Source: Lewinella sp. LCG006
GTDB taxonomy: Bacteria; Bacteroidota; Bacteroidia; Chitinophagales; Saprospiraceae
Direction of reading: 5' to 3'
NCBI RefSeq assembly: GCF_040784935.1
Contig: NZ_CP160680.1
Location: 983,501-1,047,500, forward strand
Length of the DNA stretch: 64,000 nt
A model generated the notes under the pieces. The model worked only from the letters and a program-made list of their open reading frames with translations, did not search any database and had not been told where the DNA came from. Position numbers and translations under genes: made by a program. Positions 34,673 to 42,491 of the stretch are shown one piece after another; the stretch's first letter is position 1; each line of letters opens with the position of its first letter.

Positions 34673-34718
34673 GAGGACACTTTGCGGTGTCCTCACTAGC
34701 TAATCTTATTAGCTTTTG
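34673..34718 (+). terminator. Terminator of the signalling operon
   Basis: A perfect 8-bp stem GAGGACAC (34673-34680) / GTGTCCTC (34687-34694) with loop TTTGCG. A second stem follows, AGCTAA (34698-34703) / TTAGCT (34709-34714), then TTTT. Confidence 0.7.
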
Positions 34719-35155
34719 ACTTCAAACGGGATTGAGATCTAGCTTTTGCGAACTAAATCAAAAAACTGAAAAGTACACTGGGATAGATTGGATTCTATGT
34801 TTTCTCAAAGCATGTTAACACATGCACAAAAAAGGCAATTATTCTTATCACTACACTTCTGTAGTATACCGTATTATATGTAAAAATCAGACCAGTTTTC
34901 CCCAAGAAAGACCTCCTCGTAAAAAAAACTCACAACCCGCTAATAAACAATTAATTACACAAACTACGCGTCTCGTTTGCACAAGCTCAGCGAATGCTCA
35001 AAAAACCAAAACCGGCTCGTTTTCCGTTTTTAAACGAAAAAATTTCGAATTCACTTTTCTATTTAATATCCCTACCTCCTTTTTTTGGCGGGCTTGAGCC
35101 AGCGTCGAGCTGCGCCTGCTTTCGTTCATCAACAGACAATTCAACCACCTTATAA
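34719..35155. other. About 440 bp of AT-rich DNA without a clear gene
   Basis: A 91-codon plus-strand frame at 34822-35097 is judged spurious: low-complexity, Ser/Thr/Lys-rich, no promoter. The last 100 bp are the read-through 3' end of the IS1182 transposase frame. Confidence 0.5.
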
Positions 35156-36246
35156 TAGACTAGTTCTGCCGGGATCATTTCGGGGGCAAATCGCGCCTTA
35201 TCTTCCCACACTGTGCCTTTTTTTAGTCGCTTAGCTATGCAGGGTGACCGGGAATAGGATTTGGGAATACATGAGGATAAATAAGCAAGTGTAACTCCTG
35301 CGAATTGATCCATTGGTTCCGGCCAAGTTCTTTGAAAAATCGGGTTAAACAAGATGTTTTGTGCCTTGAGAAGCCAAAATATGGCCTTTACTGTCCAAAT
35401 TGATGGAAAAAGGAGGTACTTGGCCAATTTACGTAAGTTATTGGCCAAGCACATCAACGTAAATTCCGCTTTTACTTTTTCCAGGCCCCGGAGTAAAAAC
35501 CGAGTATATCCCAGATTGTATTTCAAATGGCCAAAAATGGCTTCAATGGGGTGTAGTCGTCGGTTATACATCTTTTTGCCTTCTGGGATATTTAATCGCT
35601 GCTTCATTTGGTCTCTTAATGCTTGTCTTACTTCTCTTAAGATCGTACGATAAGGAGACCTCTTAGGAGTACATTCATCTTTGAAAGGGCAGTTTTTACA
35701 CGCCGTCGTGCGATATTGGCGATATTCTTTATTACGAGTCCGGTCTATTTTAATGCTTTTGAACGATAGGGTGTGCTTAGCCGGGCAAGTGTATACATCT
35801 CGTTGATCGTCATAGTCAAAATGAACACTATTAAAAGGTTGATTTTCAAAAGTGGCATTCATGTCTCGGTAAGGGACGTATCCACAGATGTTGTTGGTGT
35901 CCATGTATTCAAAACTGTCGAAAGTGCCAAAGTCAGCATCGGCTAGGACAACCTGGACCTGTTGACCAGTGTTGGCTTGAATGCCTTGAAGAGCAGGGAT
36001 CAGTTGTGCTTTATCATTGCCATCTAAGACCACATTATTATAGGAGATAATTTGATCTTCACTACAGGCTACCTGGATATTATAATTCGTATCAAAGTTT
36101 CCTTTTTTACCTTTCATGATCGGGGCATCCGGATCGGTTAAGTTCATCGTCTTTTTGGACTCATCGGTTTTCATGACCTCAATGGCATCACTGATTTTTT
36201 TGTACAGGCGTTTGTTCGCTACTATTTTTTTTTTGAGATCCCTCAT
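35059..36246 (-). CDS. IS1182-family transposase, C-terminal part (second frame)
   Basis: A 395-codon frame; the first ATG is not a biological start, and useful sequence begins at about KKIVANKRLYKKISDAIEVMK. It contains the DDE catalytic core (NYNIQVACSEDQIISY, VVLADADFGTFDSFEYM), a zinc-like cysteine cluster (TCPAKH, ACKNCPFKDEC) and the C-terminal RRLHPIEAIFGHLKYNLGYTRFLLRG with the catalytic Glu. The last ~60 residues are encoded outside the element: the frame passes through the left inverted repeat (35240-35261) into the flanking palindrome and stops at 35059. It is out of frame with the N-terminal part by one base at the A run at 36225-36234. Confidence 0.88.
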   Translation of the reverse strand: MRDLKKKIVANKRLYKKISDAIEVMKTDESKKTMNLTDPDAPIMKGKKGNFDTNYNIQVACSEDQIISYNNVVLDGNDKAQLIPALQGIQANTGQQVQVVLADADFGTFDSFEYMDTNNICGYVPYRDMNATFENQPFNSVHFDYDDQRDVYTCPAKHTLSFKSIKIDRTRNKEYRQYRTTACKNCPFKDECTPKRSPYRTILREVRQALRDQMKQRLNIPEGKKMYNRRLHPIEAIFGHLKYNLGYTRFLLRGLEKVKAEFTLMCLANNLRKLAKYLLFPSIWTVKAIFWLLKAQNILFNPIFQRTWPEPMDQFAGVTLAYLSSCIPKSYSRSPCIAKRLKKGTVWEDKARFAPEMIPAELVYYKVVELSVDERKQAQLDAGSSPPKKGGRDIK

Positions 36247-36778
36247 CAGAAGGCTCTTTTTCTAATGAGGCAATATCATCCAAGAGTACCTGTTGCCATT
36301 TTTCATATTGTGCTGCCGTTTTTGTCCGACCCTTGGAGCTATTGGATTCCTCTTTGCTACCATCCACAATACTAAAAGTGGCATCCCCCAAACCAAATTC
36401 CTGACACTTTTTTAGTACTTGGACGAAAAGATCTCCAAAATGCAGATAGTTATCTCTACGAAAATCATTGATGCAACTCTTTTGAGGACCATAGTTTTTA
36501 CTCAAATAAATGAAGCCAAGGTTTTCCTCACAGGCTTTGGCTAACTTCCGACCGCTCCGAATGCCTACGGCATATCCATAAAAAATGATACTGAGCAGTA
36601 ATTTAGGATGCAAAGCATTTTGTCCAAGACCACTATATGTTGCCTCAATGGCACTTGTATCTAAGCTGGATATTATCCTCTCCATCTGCTTGCTTAGGTG
36701 CTCGGAAGGAAGATGTTGGCTTAAATCAATCATCACTGAGTGATCAGACCCGATTTCATAATTCTTAAATTTCGCCAT
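36188..36778 (-). CDS. IS1182-family transposase, N-terminal part (first frame)
   Basis: About 196 residues from MAKFKNYEIGSDHSVMIDL at 36778; the longer frame to 36832 starts inside the inverted repeat. It has the IS1182/DUF772 N-terminal domain: LPSEHLSKQMERIISSLD, GQNALHPKLLLSIIFYGYAVGIRSGRKLAKACEENLGFIYLS and the DFRRDNYLHFGDLF motif, then the first catalytic Asp in FSIVDGSKEE. After the A10 run it reads a few nonsense residues and stops at 36188. Functional transposase requires joining with the downstream frame. Confidence 0.88.
   Translation of the reverse strand: MAKFKNYEIGSDHSVMIDLSQHLPSEHLSKQMERIISSLDTSAIEATYSGLGQNALHPKLLLSIIFYGYAVGIRSGRKLAKACEENLGFIYLSKNYGPQKSCINDFRRDNYLHFGDLFVQVLKKCQEFGLGDATFSIVDGSKEESNSSKGRTKTAAQYEKWQQVLLDDIASLEKEPSDEGSQKKNSSEQTPVQKNQ
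36225..36234 (-). other. A10 run at the transposase frame junction
   Basis: Ten A residues in the coding strand. With nine A's the two parts would join as SQKKIVANKRLYKK, continuous with family sequence; with ten, the first frame ends after 23 further bases of alternate reading. This is either a one-base mutation or a slippage site. Confidence 0.8.
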
Positions 36779-36917
36779 AGTTACACATGATAACATTTTT
36801 CTATGCCTTAAACTAATCCTATTCCCGGTCACCCTGTATGGCTAGGCTCCTAAAAAAAGGCTTCGCGTGGTCGATAATGCATCGATTTTCCCACCAAACT
36901 GCCCCGGCAGAACTAGT

Positions 36918-37616
36918 CTAATACTTGTTATTCGTTTCGATATTTTCCTGAAAATACAGCTGCTTATTGGTCCAATCGAAAGCACATAGATGCCCAAAAC
37001 CATTTTCTTTTCCCTGCGACATGAACGCACCCGCATCAATATTGAGAACGCGCTTTTCTCCTAGCATTGCTAATTGCGTTTCAATTTCCTGGATAGTTTG
37101 CGGCGTATGTCCGTGGATTACAACGCGCTCACCCAGCCAGTTGTAATCTATATTTTTATACCAGTCTCTGATCCAGATCAGATCTTCTTCCGAATGAAAC
37201 GGACTTTCATACCTGAAATTTAACCCTGCATGTACCGCGATAAAATCATCTTCTTGATGAAAGAAAGGCAGTTCATTGAAAAATTCAAAATAGGGTTTCG
37301 GGAGTTGCTCTAAACGTTCGATTCCAAAGCTCCTTTTTAGCGCTTCGTCGGCCATGTCTTTCCAGCCTTTGACGGTCTCGGAGATATAATCATAAATGAG
37401 CATCTGCTCGTGATTTCCGCGCAAGGCAATCAATTTAACACCCGCTTTTCTCAAGGCCATGATCCGATCAACCACCCCCTTTGAATGAGGGCCTCGATCA
37501 ATGTAGTCGCCTAACAAGAAAAGGTGATCTTCTTCCTTGAGTGCTAATTGATTCAGTAGTTCAGTAAAGGTGTCCAAACAGCCGTGAATGTCGCTGATGA
37601 ATATTTTCCGGGGCAT
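36918..37616 (-). CDS. Metallophosphatase, serine/threonine protein phosphatase-like
   Basis: 232 residues, normal for bacterial PPP-type phosphatases of the PrpA/PrpB or ApaH-like class. The metal and catalytic motifs are all present: ISDIHGCLD, LGDYIDRGPHS, LRGNHEQML, AVHAGLNF and VVIHGHTP. It removes phosphate from phospho-Ser/Thr/Tyr or from dinucleoside polyphosphates; which substrate cannot be told. The start is the ATG of MPRKIFISD. The stop lies in the last bases of the palindrome at 36920. It is 38 nt downstream of the MscS gene on the same strand. Confidence 0.9.
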   Translation of the reverse strand: MPRKIFISDIHGCLDTFTELLNQLALKEEDHLFLLGDYIDRGPHSKGVVDRIMALRKAGVKLIALRGNHEQMLIYDYISETVKGWKDMADEALKRSFGIERLEQLPKPYFEFFNELPFFHQEDDFIAVHAGLNFRYESPFHSEEDLIWIRDWYKNIDYNWLGERVVIHGHTPQTIQEIETQLAMLGEKRVLNIDAGAFMSQGKENGFGHLCAFDWTNKQLYFQENIETNNKY

Positions 37617-37654
37617 TGGTCAGATGTTGAGCATTACCAAAAAGTGAAAGCTAA

Positions 37655-38149
37655 TTATTGCCTTATCTTTTTCACCATTTTTTGCATGAATACGTTGCTG
37701 GGCATAGAAACATATTCATTTTCACTAACCTTGATGATGATAAAAAAGATCCCGATGTCGCTGATTTTTCCCTCTACCTGATAATCCTTGTCCAGGATAA
37801 CAATCTTATCTCCAATATTTACCTGATGGTTGAAGAAAATGATTAAAGTAGAAGTGATGTTCGATACGATCGACCATTGCGCTAAAAACGCAATCCCGAC
37901 AACCGTAAACAAAGAGGCAATGTAAGCCACTAACTGGGCTGGAGCAATTCCCCATATCAACAACAATACCCCAATAAAAACCAGCGACAAAAGAAGAGAG
38001 ACCACCTTTTTGATTACTTTGATCCTCGTCTTGTGGTAAGTGTACTTCATGCCAGCTTTGTCGATAATGCGCTGAAGTACCTTTGAAGAAATAAGAAGTA
38101 CCACGATTAATACGAGCGATTCAATTATTTGGATTTTGTAGCCTTCCAT
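37655..38149 (-). CDS. Minimal MscS-family mechanosensitive channel
   Basis: 164 residues: two N-terminal membrane helices, then the pore-lining helix and beta domain of MscS (AYIASLFTVVGIAFLAQWSIVSNITSTLIIFF, followed by NHQVNIGDKIVILD and EGKISDIGIFFIIIKVSENEYVSMPSNVFM). The C-terminal alpha/beta vestibule of full-length MscS (286 residues in E. coli) is missing, as in other short members. It probably opens under membrane tension to release small solutes. It is likely co-transcribed with the phosphatase gene. Confidence 0.88.
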   Translation of the reverse strand: MEGYKIQIIESLVLIVVLLISSKVLQRIIDKAGMKYTYHKTRIKVIKKVVSLLLSLVFIGVLLLIWGIAPAQLVAYIASLFTVVGIAFLAQWSIVSNITSTLIIFFNHQVNIGDKIVILDKDYQVEGKISDIGIFFIIIKVSENEYVSMPSNVFMQKMVKKIRQ

Positions 38150-38206
38150 GAGGAGATTGATTTATTTTTGGTTGTGCTGACCTGTCAAATGAACTCCCTA
38201 AAACAC

Positions 38207-38240
38207 AAAAGCCTGATAATCTTTCGATTACCAGGCTTTT
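38207..38240 (-). terminator. Terminator of tRNA-fMet
   Basis: AAAAGCCTGATAATC (38207-38221) pairs with GATTACCAGGCTTTT (38226-38240) with one wobble and a 4-nt loop. On the minus strand it starts 6 nt beyond the tRNA 3' end. Confidence 0.8.
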
Positions 38241-38246
38241 GACTTG

Positions 38247-38319
<73 letters not shown>

Positions 38320-38382
38320 ATGTTGAACCTACAAAGCGCAGTTTTTGTACGTTTACAAGCCTGCTGTTCCTCTGTGGGTTTG

Positions 38383-38413
38383 CAAATATAGGGGGATTTT
38401 AATTACCACACAA
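38383..38413 (-). promoter_or_regulatory. Candidate promoter of tRNA-fMet
   Basis: On the minus strand, TTG (38413-38411), a 20-bp spacer, then TATATTTG (38390-38383). This is the same TTG-N20-TAnnTTTG arrangement found before lpxD. It lies 64 bp upstream of the tRNA. Confidence 0.6.
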
Positions 38414-38513
38414 GCCATAAGCAAAAAAACCTTTTCCCAAGCCATTAGATAAGCTTCGGAAAAGGCTTTAATTAACTGTTGGACAATCAATTGTCCTTTA
38501 GAAAAATCTTTTT

Positions 38514-40955
38514 TTATTTAAGCACCACAATCTTGCGCGCGGGGATGAAGTGCTCCCCTATTTGAGTTTTCAACCAATAGATGCCGGAAGGTAGTTGGTC
38601 CAGTTCCAAATTCACTTCTCCGTAGCCAGCGGGGAGTACAAGCTCTCCCCTTTGTAGCAATCGCCCTTCGGCTTGGTAGAGCTGCCACTGGCCGCTGGCC
38701 GCGACAGGTTGGGGAAGTCGAAATTGCAATTGCGCGCGACCTGCGTTGGGGTTAGGAATTACACTCAAGGAGAAAGCCTCTGCTGCCAACGGTGTATACG
38801 TCCCTACCGCTTGGGTATTACGTTCTTGAAAAACAAGATCATCCACATAAAAACCATCGGGATTGACAAAGCCGTCACTGACCATCAAAAAACGCAGCCG
38901 AAGTTGATCTCCCGTTGTTACGAAAGAAGTCAGGTCAACAGACTCTTCCACCCATTCATTTTGCTGCCCTTCCCAAATAGGTTCGTCTGGTGCTTGCACT
39001 TCGGATCCGTTAACGGTATAACGACCACAAGCAGGTATCCAGGCGCCTTCGTTGACCTGAAACTGAAGCTGTGCCCAATCGTAGAAAGATTCAATGTTCC
39101 ACTTCGACCAAAACTGCAGTCGATATTCCTCTGCTTCCCCTACCAAAATGGGGTCGTTAAGTACAATTTGAGCAAAACGATTATTGGGGTAATCCGAATA
39201 AGGAGAATCCGACAGGGAATTTGGTCCGGAAATAAAATCTTCCTCCGTCAAGCCCCAGCCTTCCTCTGCTGTCCATTGTTCCAAATCAAAGAACGTTTCC
39301 GCGTAAGCGTCTGTATCAATATACCCTCCGTAAACTTTACTTACCGTATCGGTCCGTACGAAAGAACCGTTATCAATGGAGAGTTCAAATTGCAACTCCA
39401 TCCCTGGAGGAATACTGCCAATAATACTAAGCGCAAAACTGTCTAAAACAGCCTCATTTTCGGCCAAATTATAATTTACAGGCTCTTCTACGACCTGGAT
39501 CAAATCATTTTGCAAACTGGTGAGGCTTACTGTTAATGTCCCCGTCTCACGCCCGAAACGCTGTACTTCAAAACGCAAAAATGGGTCATTATCTGTAATT
39601 TCTATCTGACCTGGATCGGCTTGCACAACGCCCGCGACGTGGGGCGTATTGGCCGCCATGAGGTTCATCCATAGGGATGCTCTACAGTTAGGAATAATTG
39701 CTTCCCGGATCGGCCAGAAGCCACCATCAAAACCATCACTACCTACCTCGGGCGTCATCGAAAAAATCTTGGGTTTTTCAACAGTTTCTCCGTACATCCA
39801 ATCATCCGAATCACCATTCACTACATAACCAACGGTTGCTGTGCCCGTTCCCTTGACGTAGTCATTTTCCAAGGTCATTACCTTCCCAAGGGCATTAAAA
39901 CTCAGTGCATCAGGAGTAGGAGAATCACTATAACCCCAAGGATAAATCAATAAATCGCCATAGGTGTGATAATTCAAGGCAACCACAAATTCATGCGCCT
40001 GGCAAAAAGCCCTAACAGCCTGGGTTTCTGGTTCCGAGAACGCTCCCGGACCTCGGTAAACGGATGAGTTAGGATTGGGAGATGATCCTTCATCATCGAA
40101 ACCCCATTGGTGACCATAATTTCTGTTAAGGTCAACTCCGGTGGAGCCATCATCGTTATCGCGTAAGTTTTTCCGCCACATCCCTCCTCCGTCGGGTTCA
40201 ATCGTTTCGTTGAAAATATATCCATCCGGATTGATACAGGGCATAAAGTAAAGCTCGGTATGATCAACGAGGTACCGTACTTCAGGATCAGTTTCGTAAT
40301 TCTCTAGCAAGTACCACATGTAAAACACCATTTGCGTCAAGCTATTGGGTTCCCGGGCATGATGCAACGCCGTATACAATACTTCAGGCTCCGTGGTCTC
40401 GTCAGTATCAGGATTATCACTGATGCGCAACCAATAGATCGGCCTTCCCTGGTGAGAAACGATAGAAGGAGACACAATTCTCCGCGAAGTAATCAAATGA
40501 GGGTAAAGCAATCGCATCGAATCCAGGATGTCCAACATCTCCTGGTAGCGATAAAAACCGGCCATGTCCCCAAGTCGGAAATTACCAGGAATGGGATATT
40601 CCGTCACCGTGCCCGTAGATACTTCTGGACAACTGGGGCCACCACCACGGGCATTATCTTGATAGGCTTGTCTTCTGACGGGGTCGCTATAAAAATCCTG
40701 TACATCGCGAATAAGCACTTCGTAGATGAATCCAGCTTCCTCCAGGCGAGTCAATTCCGCAGTGGAGAAATCATTGGTAAAATGCCGCTGAGGAACAAAC
40801 TCTCCATGATCTGTCTCCAGTCCCAAGGCACTTAATTCCTGAAGCGTATGCCCTTCCAGTCTTACCCGTACCCGATGGTAAGTATCCATGTTTTGGGCAA
40901 ATAACATCGTTGCGCTCAATATACAGAGCAATAGAAGTAAACTACGGTGCGTCAT
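38514..40955 (-). CDS. M14-family zinc carboxypeptidase with T9SS type A sorting domain
   Basis: 813 residues from MTHRSLLLLLCILSATMLFAQ; 58 upstream codons are read from a repeat and rejected. After the signal and a propeptide-like region, the M14 domain spans roughly residues 120-450. Zinc ligands are in LYTALHHAREPNS (His, Glu) and VVALNYHTYGDLL (His), with catalytic Glu in SMTPEVGSDGF and substrate residues in GVDLNRNYGHQW. A beta-rich region with an MAM/jelly-roll-like FYVDDLVFQE follows. The C-terminal SVIPNPNAGRAQLQFRL ... LPSGIYWLKTQIG ... KIVVLK is a Por tail for T9SS export. It is an extracellular exopeptidase. Confidence 0.92.
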   Translation of the reverse strand: MTHRSLLLLLCILSATMLFAQNMDTYHRVRVRLEGHTLQELSALGLETDHGEFVPQRHFTNDFSTAELTRLEEAGFIYEVLIRDVQDFYSDPVRRQAYQDNARGGGPSCPEVSTGTVTEYPIPGNFRLGDMAGFYRYQEMLDILDSMRLLYPHLITSRRIVSPSIVSHQGRPIYWLRISDNPDTDETTEPEVLYTALHHAREPNSLTQMVFYMWYLLENYETDPEVRYLVDHTELYFMPCINPDGYIFNETIEPDGGGMWRKNLRDNDDGSTGVDLNRNYGHQWGFDDEGSSPNPNSSVYRGPGAFSEPETQAVRAFCQAHEFVVALNYHTYGDLLIYPWGYSDSPTPDALSFNALGKVMTLENDYVKGTGTATVGYVVNGDSDDWMYGETVEKPKIFSMTPEVGSDGFDGGFWPIREAIIPNCRASLWMNLMAANTPHVAGVVQADPGQIEITDNDPFLRFEVQRFGRETGTLTVSLTSLQNDLIQVVEEPVNYNLAENEAVLDSFALSIIGSIPPGMELQFELSIDNGSFVRTDTVSKVYGGYIDTDAYAETFFDLEQWTAEEGWGLTEEDFISGPNSLSDSPYSDYPNNRFAQIVLNDPILVGEAEEYRLQFWSKWNIESFYDWAQLQFQVNEGAWIPACGRYTVNGSEVQAPDEPIWEGQQNEWVEESVDLTSFVTTGDQLRLRFLMVSDGFVNPDGFYVDDLVFQERNTQAVGTYTPLAAEAFSLSVIPNPNAGRAQLQFRLPQPVAASGQWQLYQAEGRLLQRGELVLPAGYGEVNLELDQLPSGIYWLKTQIGEHFIPARKIVVLK

Positions 40956-41223
40956 CTTTTTGAAGTAGGCTGTTGAAAAATCTGGACACGAATCTACTAC
41001 TAATTCGCCCGGATAGTGAATGCTATCTGGGATTTTGTCGTGTTCGCTGCGCTCACGGAGGTGCTCGTTTCTCACGCGGAGGTGCTCACTGCGTTCGCGG
41101 CAGTGTTCGTCCCGATCCTCGGGACTCACGGTGGTGCTCTCTGCGTTCGCGGGGGCTTGTTTCTCTCGCGAAGGTGTTCGCTGCCCTTATGGGGACAACA
41201 AAAAACCGCGAGCGCAGCGAGTA
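40956..41223. repeat. GC-rich repeat region upstream of the carboxypeptidase
   Basis: Degenerate ~20-bp units of GCGGAGGTGCTCACTGCGTT type are repeated four to five times. Outer arms GTTCGCTGCGCTCACGG (41042-41058) and CCGCGAGCGCAGCGAG (41206-41221) are inverted copies with two mismatches. Frames through it on both strands are artefacts of the repeat. Confidence 0.65.
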
Positions 41224-41547
41224 CTAATCCTCTTCATCCTCCGGCGCCAGTTTCACGACCAGCCCATCCATTTCATCCACTAATTTGAGCTGACACCCCA
41301 AGCGAGAATTATCTTCGACAAAGAAAGCCTGATCCAGCATATCTTCTTCGTCTTCCGACATTTCGTGCAGTTCATGATCCGATAAAACGTAACAATGGCA
41401 GGTAGAGCAAAGCGCCATACCTCCGCACGTCCCTTTCACAGGTAGCTCATAAGCCTTACACAACTCCATCAAGTTCATGTTCATATCGGTGGGGGCTTCC
41501 AATACATGCTCCTGATCAGCGCGGTCAATTACGGTTATCTTGATCAT
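41224..41547 (-). CDS. 2Fe-2S ferredoxin (adrenodoxin type)
   Basis: 107 residues from MIKITVIDRADQEH; an ATG 14 codons upstream lies beyond the promoter element. The cluster ligands are CGGMALCSTC, three cysteines of the C-x5-C-x2-C motif, and the distal cysteine in SRLGCQL. The acidic helix SDEEDMLDQAFF and acidic C-terminus match Isc-type or vertebrate-type ferredoxins. It carries electrons to partners such as iron-sulfur assembly or P450-like enzymes; none is encoded nearby. Confidence 0.93.
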   Translation of the reverse strand: MIKITVIDRADQEHVLEAPTDMNMNLMELCKAYELPVKGTCGGMALCSTCHCYVLSDHELHEMSEDEEDMLDQAFFVEDNSRLGCQLKLVDEMDGLVVKLAPEDEED

Positions 41548-41566
41548 TTTTATTATTTTGGGGTTG

Positions 41567-41574
41567 CAAAAATA
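41567..41574 (-). promoter_or_regulatory. -7 element for the ferredoxin gene
   Basis: TATTTTTG on the minus strand fits TAnnTTTG, 19 nt before the ferredoxin ATG, giving a leader of roughly 13 nt. Confidence 0.5.
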
Positions 41575-41603
41575 AGTAAACCTATGCATAAAAGATACTT
41601 TTT

Positions 41604-42398
41604 ATGTCGGACTACCTGACTATCAACCGCAACTTCTGGAACCACCGTGCCGAGCAACATTTTGATTCTGAATTTTATGACAACCCTAGTTTTCTAGCAG
41701 GGCGAAATTCACTCAACACAATTGAACTCGACATTTTAGGCGATGACCTTAGCGGTCAACAGGCCCTTCACTTGATGTGTCACTTTGGTCAAGATACGCT
41801 TTCGCTGGCTCGTATGGGAGCAACTGCAACGGGCGTCGATTTATCAGATGTCGCCATCGAAAAGGCTCAGCTGCTCCAACAACAATTGGGCTTACCAGCC
41901 ACCTTTATCCGCAGCAATGTATTAGCTATTGATGAGCACCTCGATCAACCTTTTGACTTGATTTTTTCTTCGTACGGCACCATTGGATGGTTACCTGAGC
42001 TTGCCCGCTGGGGGCAATTGATCGCTAAATTTCTGAAGCCCGGAGGTCGCTTTGTCTTTGCCGATTTCCACCCGGTCGTATGGATGTTCGATGATGCTTT
42101 CACCTATTTCCAGTATCCTTACTTCAATCGTGCTGCTTACGTCGAAGAAAGCAAGGGTTCTTACGCCGCTCCAGAAGACGAAAAAGTACATGCTTCCGCT
42201 TATTGGAATCACAGCTTGACCGATGTTTTTCAAGCACTCCTAAATGCTGGCCTGACCATCACCCATTTTTCTGAATATGATTACTCTCCTTACGATTGTT
42301 TTGCAAAAACGGTGAAAACTGAACAAGGTTTTCAAATCCAAGGTTTTGAAGGTAAGCTGCCTATGGTATTCGCTTTGGAAGCTAAAAAGTTGGCTTAG
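41604..42398 (+). CDS. Class I SAM-dependent methyltransferase
   Basis: 264 residues. It has a Rossmann-type methyltransferase with motif I ALHLMCHFGQDTLSLARMGA, the acidic loop ATGVDLSDVAIEKA, motif II-III FDLIFSSYGTIGWLP and the post-core LKPGGRFVFADFHP. It resembles small-molecule methyltransferases of the UbiE/Tam type; the substrate is unknown. It is divergent from ferredoxin. TACTTTTT just upstream is one base off the -7 consensus and would give an almost leaderless message. Confidence 0.88.
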   Translation: MSDYLTINRNFWNHRAEQHFDSEFYDNPSFLAGRNSLNTIELDILGDDLSGQQALHLMCHFGQDTLSLARMGATATGVDLSDVAIEKAQLLQQQLGLPATFIRSNVLAIDEHLDQPFDLIFSSYGTIGWLPELARWGQLIAKFLKPGGRFVFADFHPVVWMFDDAFTYFQYPYFNRAAYVEESKGSYAAPEDEKVHASAYWNHSLTDVFQALLNAGLTITHFSEYDYSPYDCFAKTVKTEQGFQIQGFEGKLPMVFALEAKKLA

Positions 42399-42491
42399 TA
42401 GATTCCTACTACTCCCAACATAACAAGTCTAGCATACACTTCCGCAACAAGCAACACCCAATAGCGTATATACCACTAAAACCGTACCCCC

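Larger units (their letters stand above)
35240..36836. mobile_element. IS1182-family insertion sequence, 1597 bp
   Basis: 22-bp perfect inverted repeats lie at 35240-35261 and 36815-36836 (outer end CAGGGTGACCGGGAATAGG). They are flanked by a 4-bp direct repeat TATG (35236-35239 and 36837-36840), the target duplication. The transposase is encoded on the minus strand in two frames joined at a run of ten A's. Perfect ends and duplication suggest a fairly recent insertion. Confidence 0.92.
35156..36920. repeat. About 164-bp imperfect palindrome split by an IS1182-family element
   Basis: The left arm 35156-35239 and right arm 36837-36920 are inverted copies. The outer 18 bp are identical (TAGACTAGTTCTGCCGGG at 35156-35173; complement at 36903-36920), and a second identical block, GCCTTTTTTTAG-type, flanks the centre. 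The arms are about 70% alike overall by eye. Removing the IS and one TATG restores a continuous stem-loop whose centre is the insertion point. The right end also supplies the stop codon of the phosphatase gene. Confidence 0.85.

Noticed and set aside
34822-35097. 91-codon plus-strand frame
   Set aside because: It is low in complexity, has no promoter or homologue, and overlaps the transposase read-through on the other strand.
40956-41129. 58-codon N-terminal extension of the carboxypeptidase (rich in RSEHLRERNEH)
   Set aside because: It is a translation of the repeat array; a proper signal peptide begins at 40955.
40956-41223. CRISPR-like array
   Set aside because: Units are contiguous and degenerate with no unique spacers, and there are no cas genes.
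41016-41288. Three overlapping plus-strand frames of 84-90 codons
   Set aside because: They are translations of the GC-rich repeat array in different frames and overlap the ferredoxin gene.
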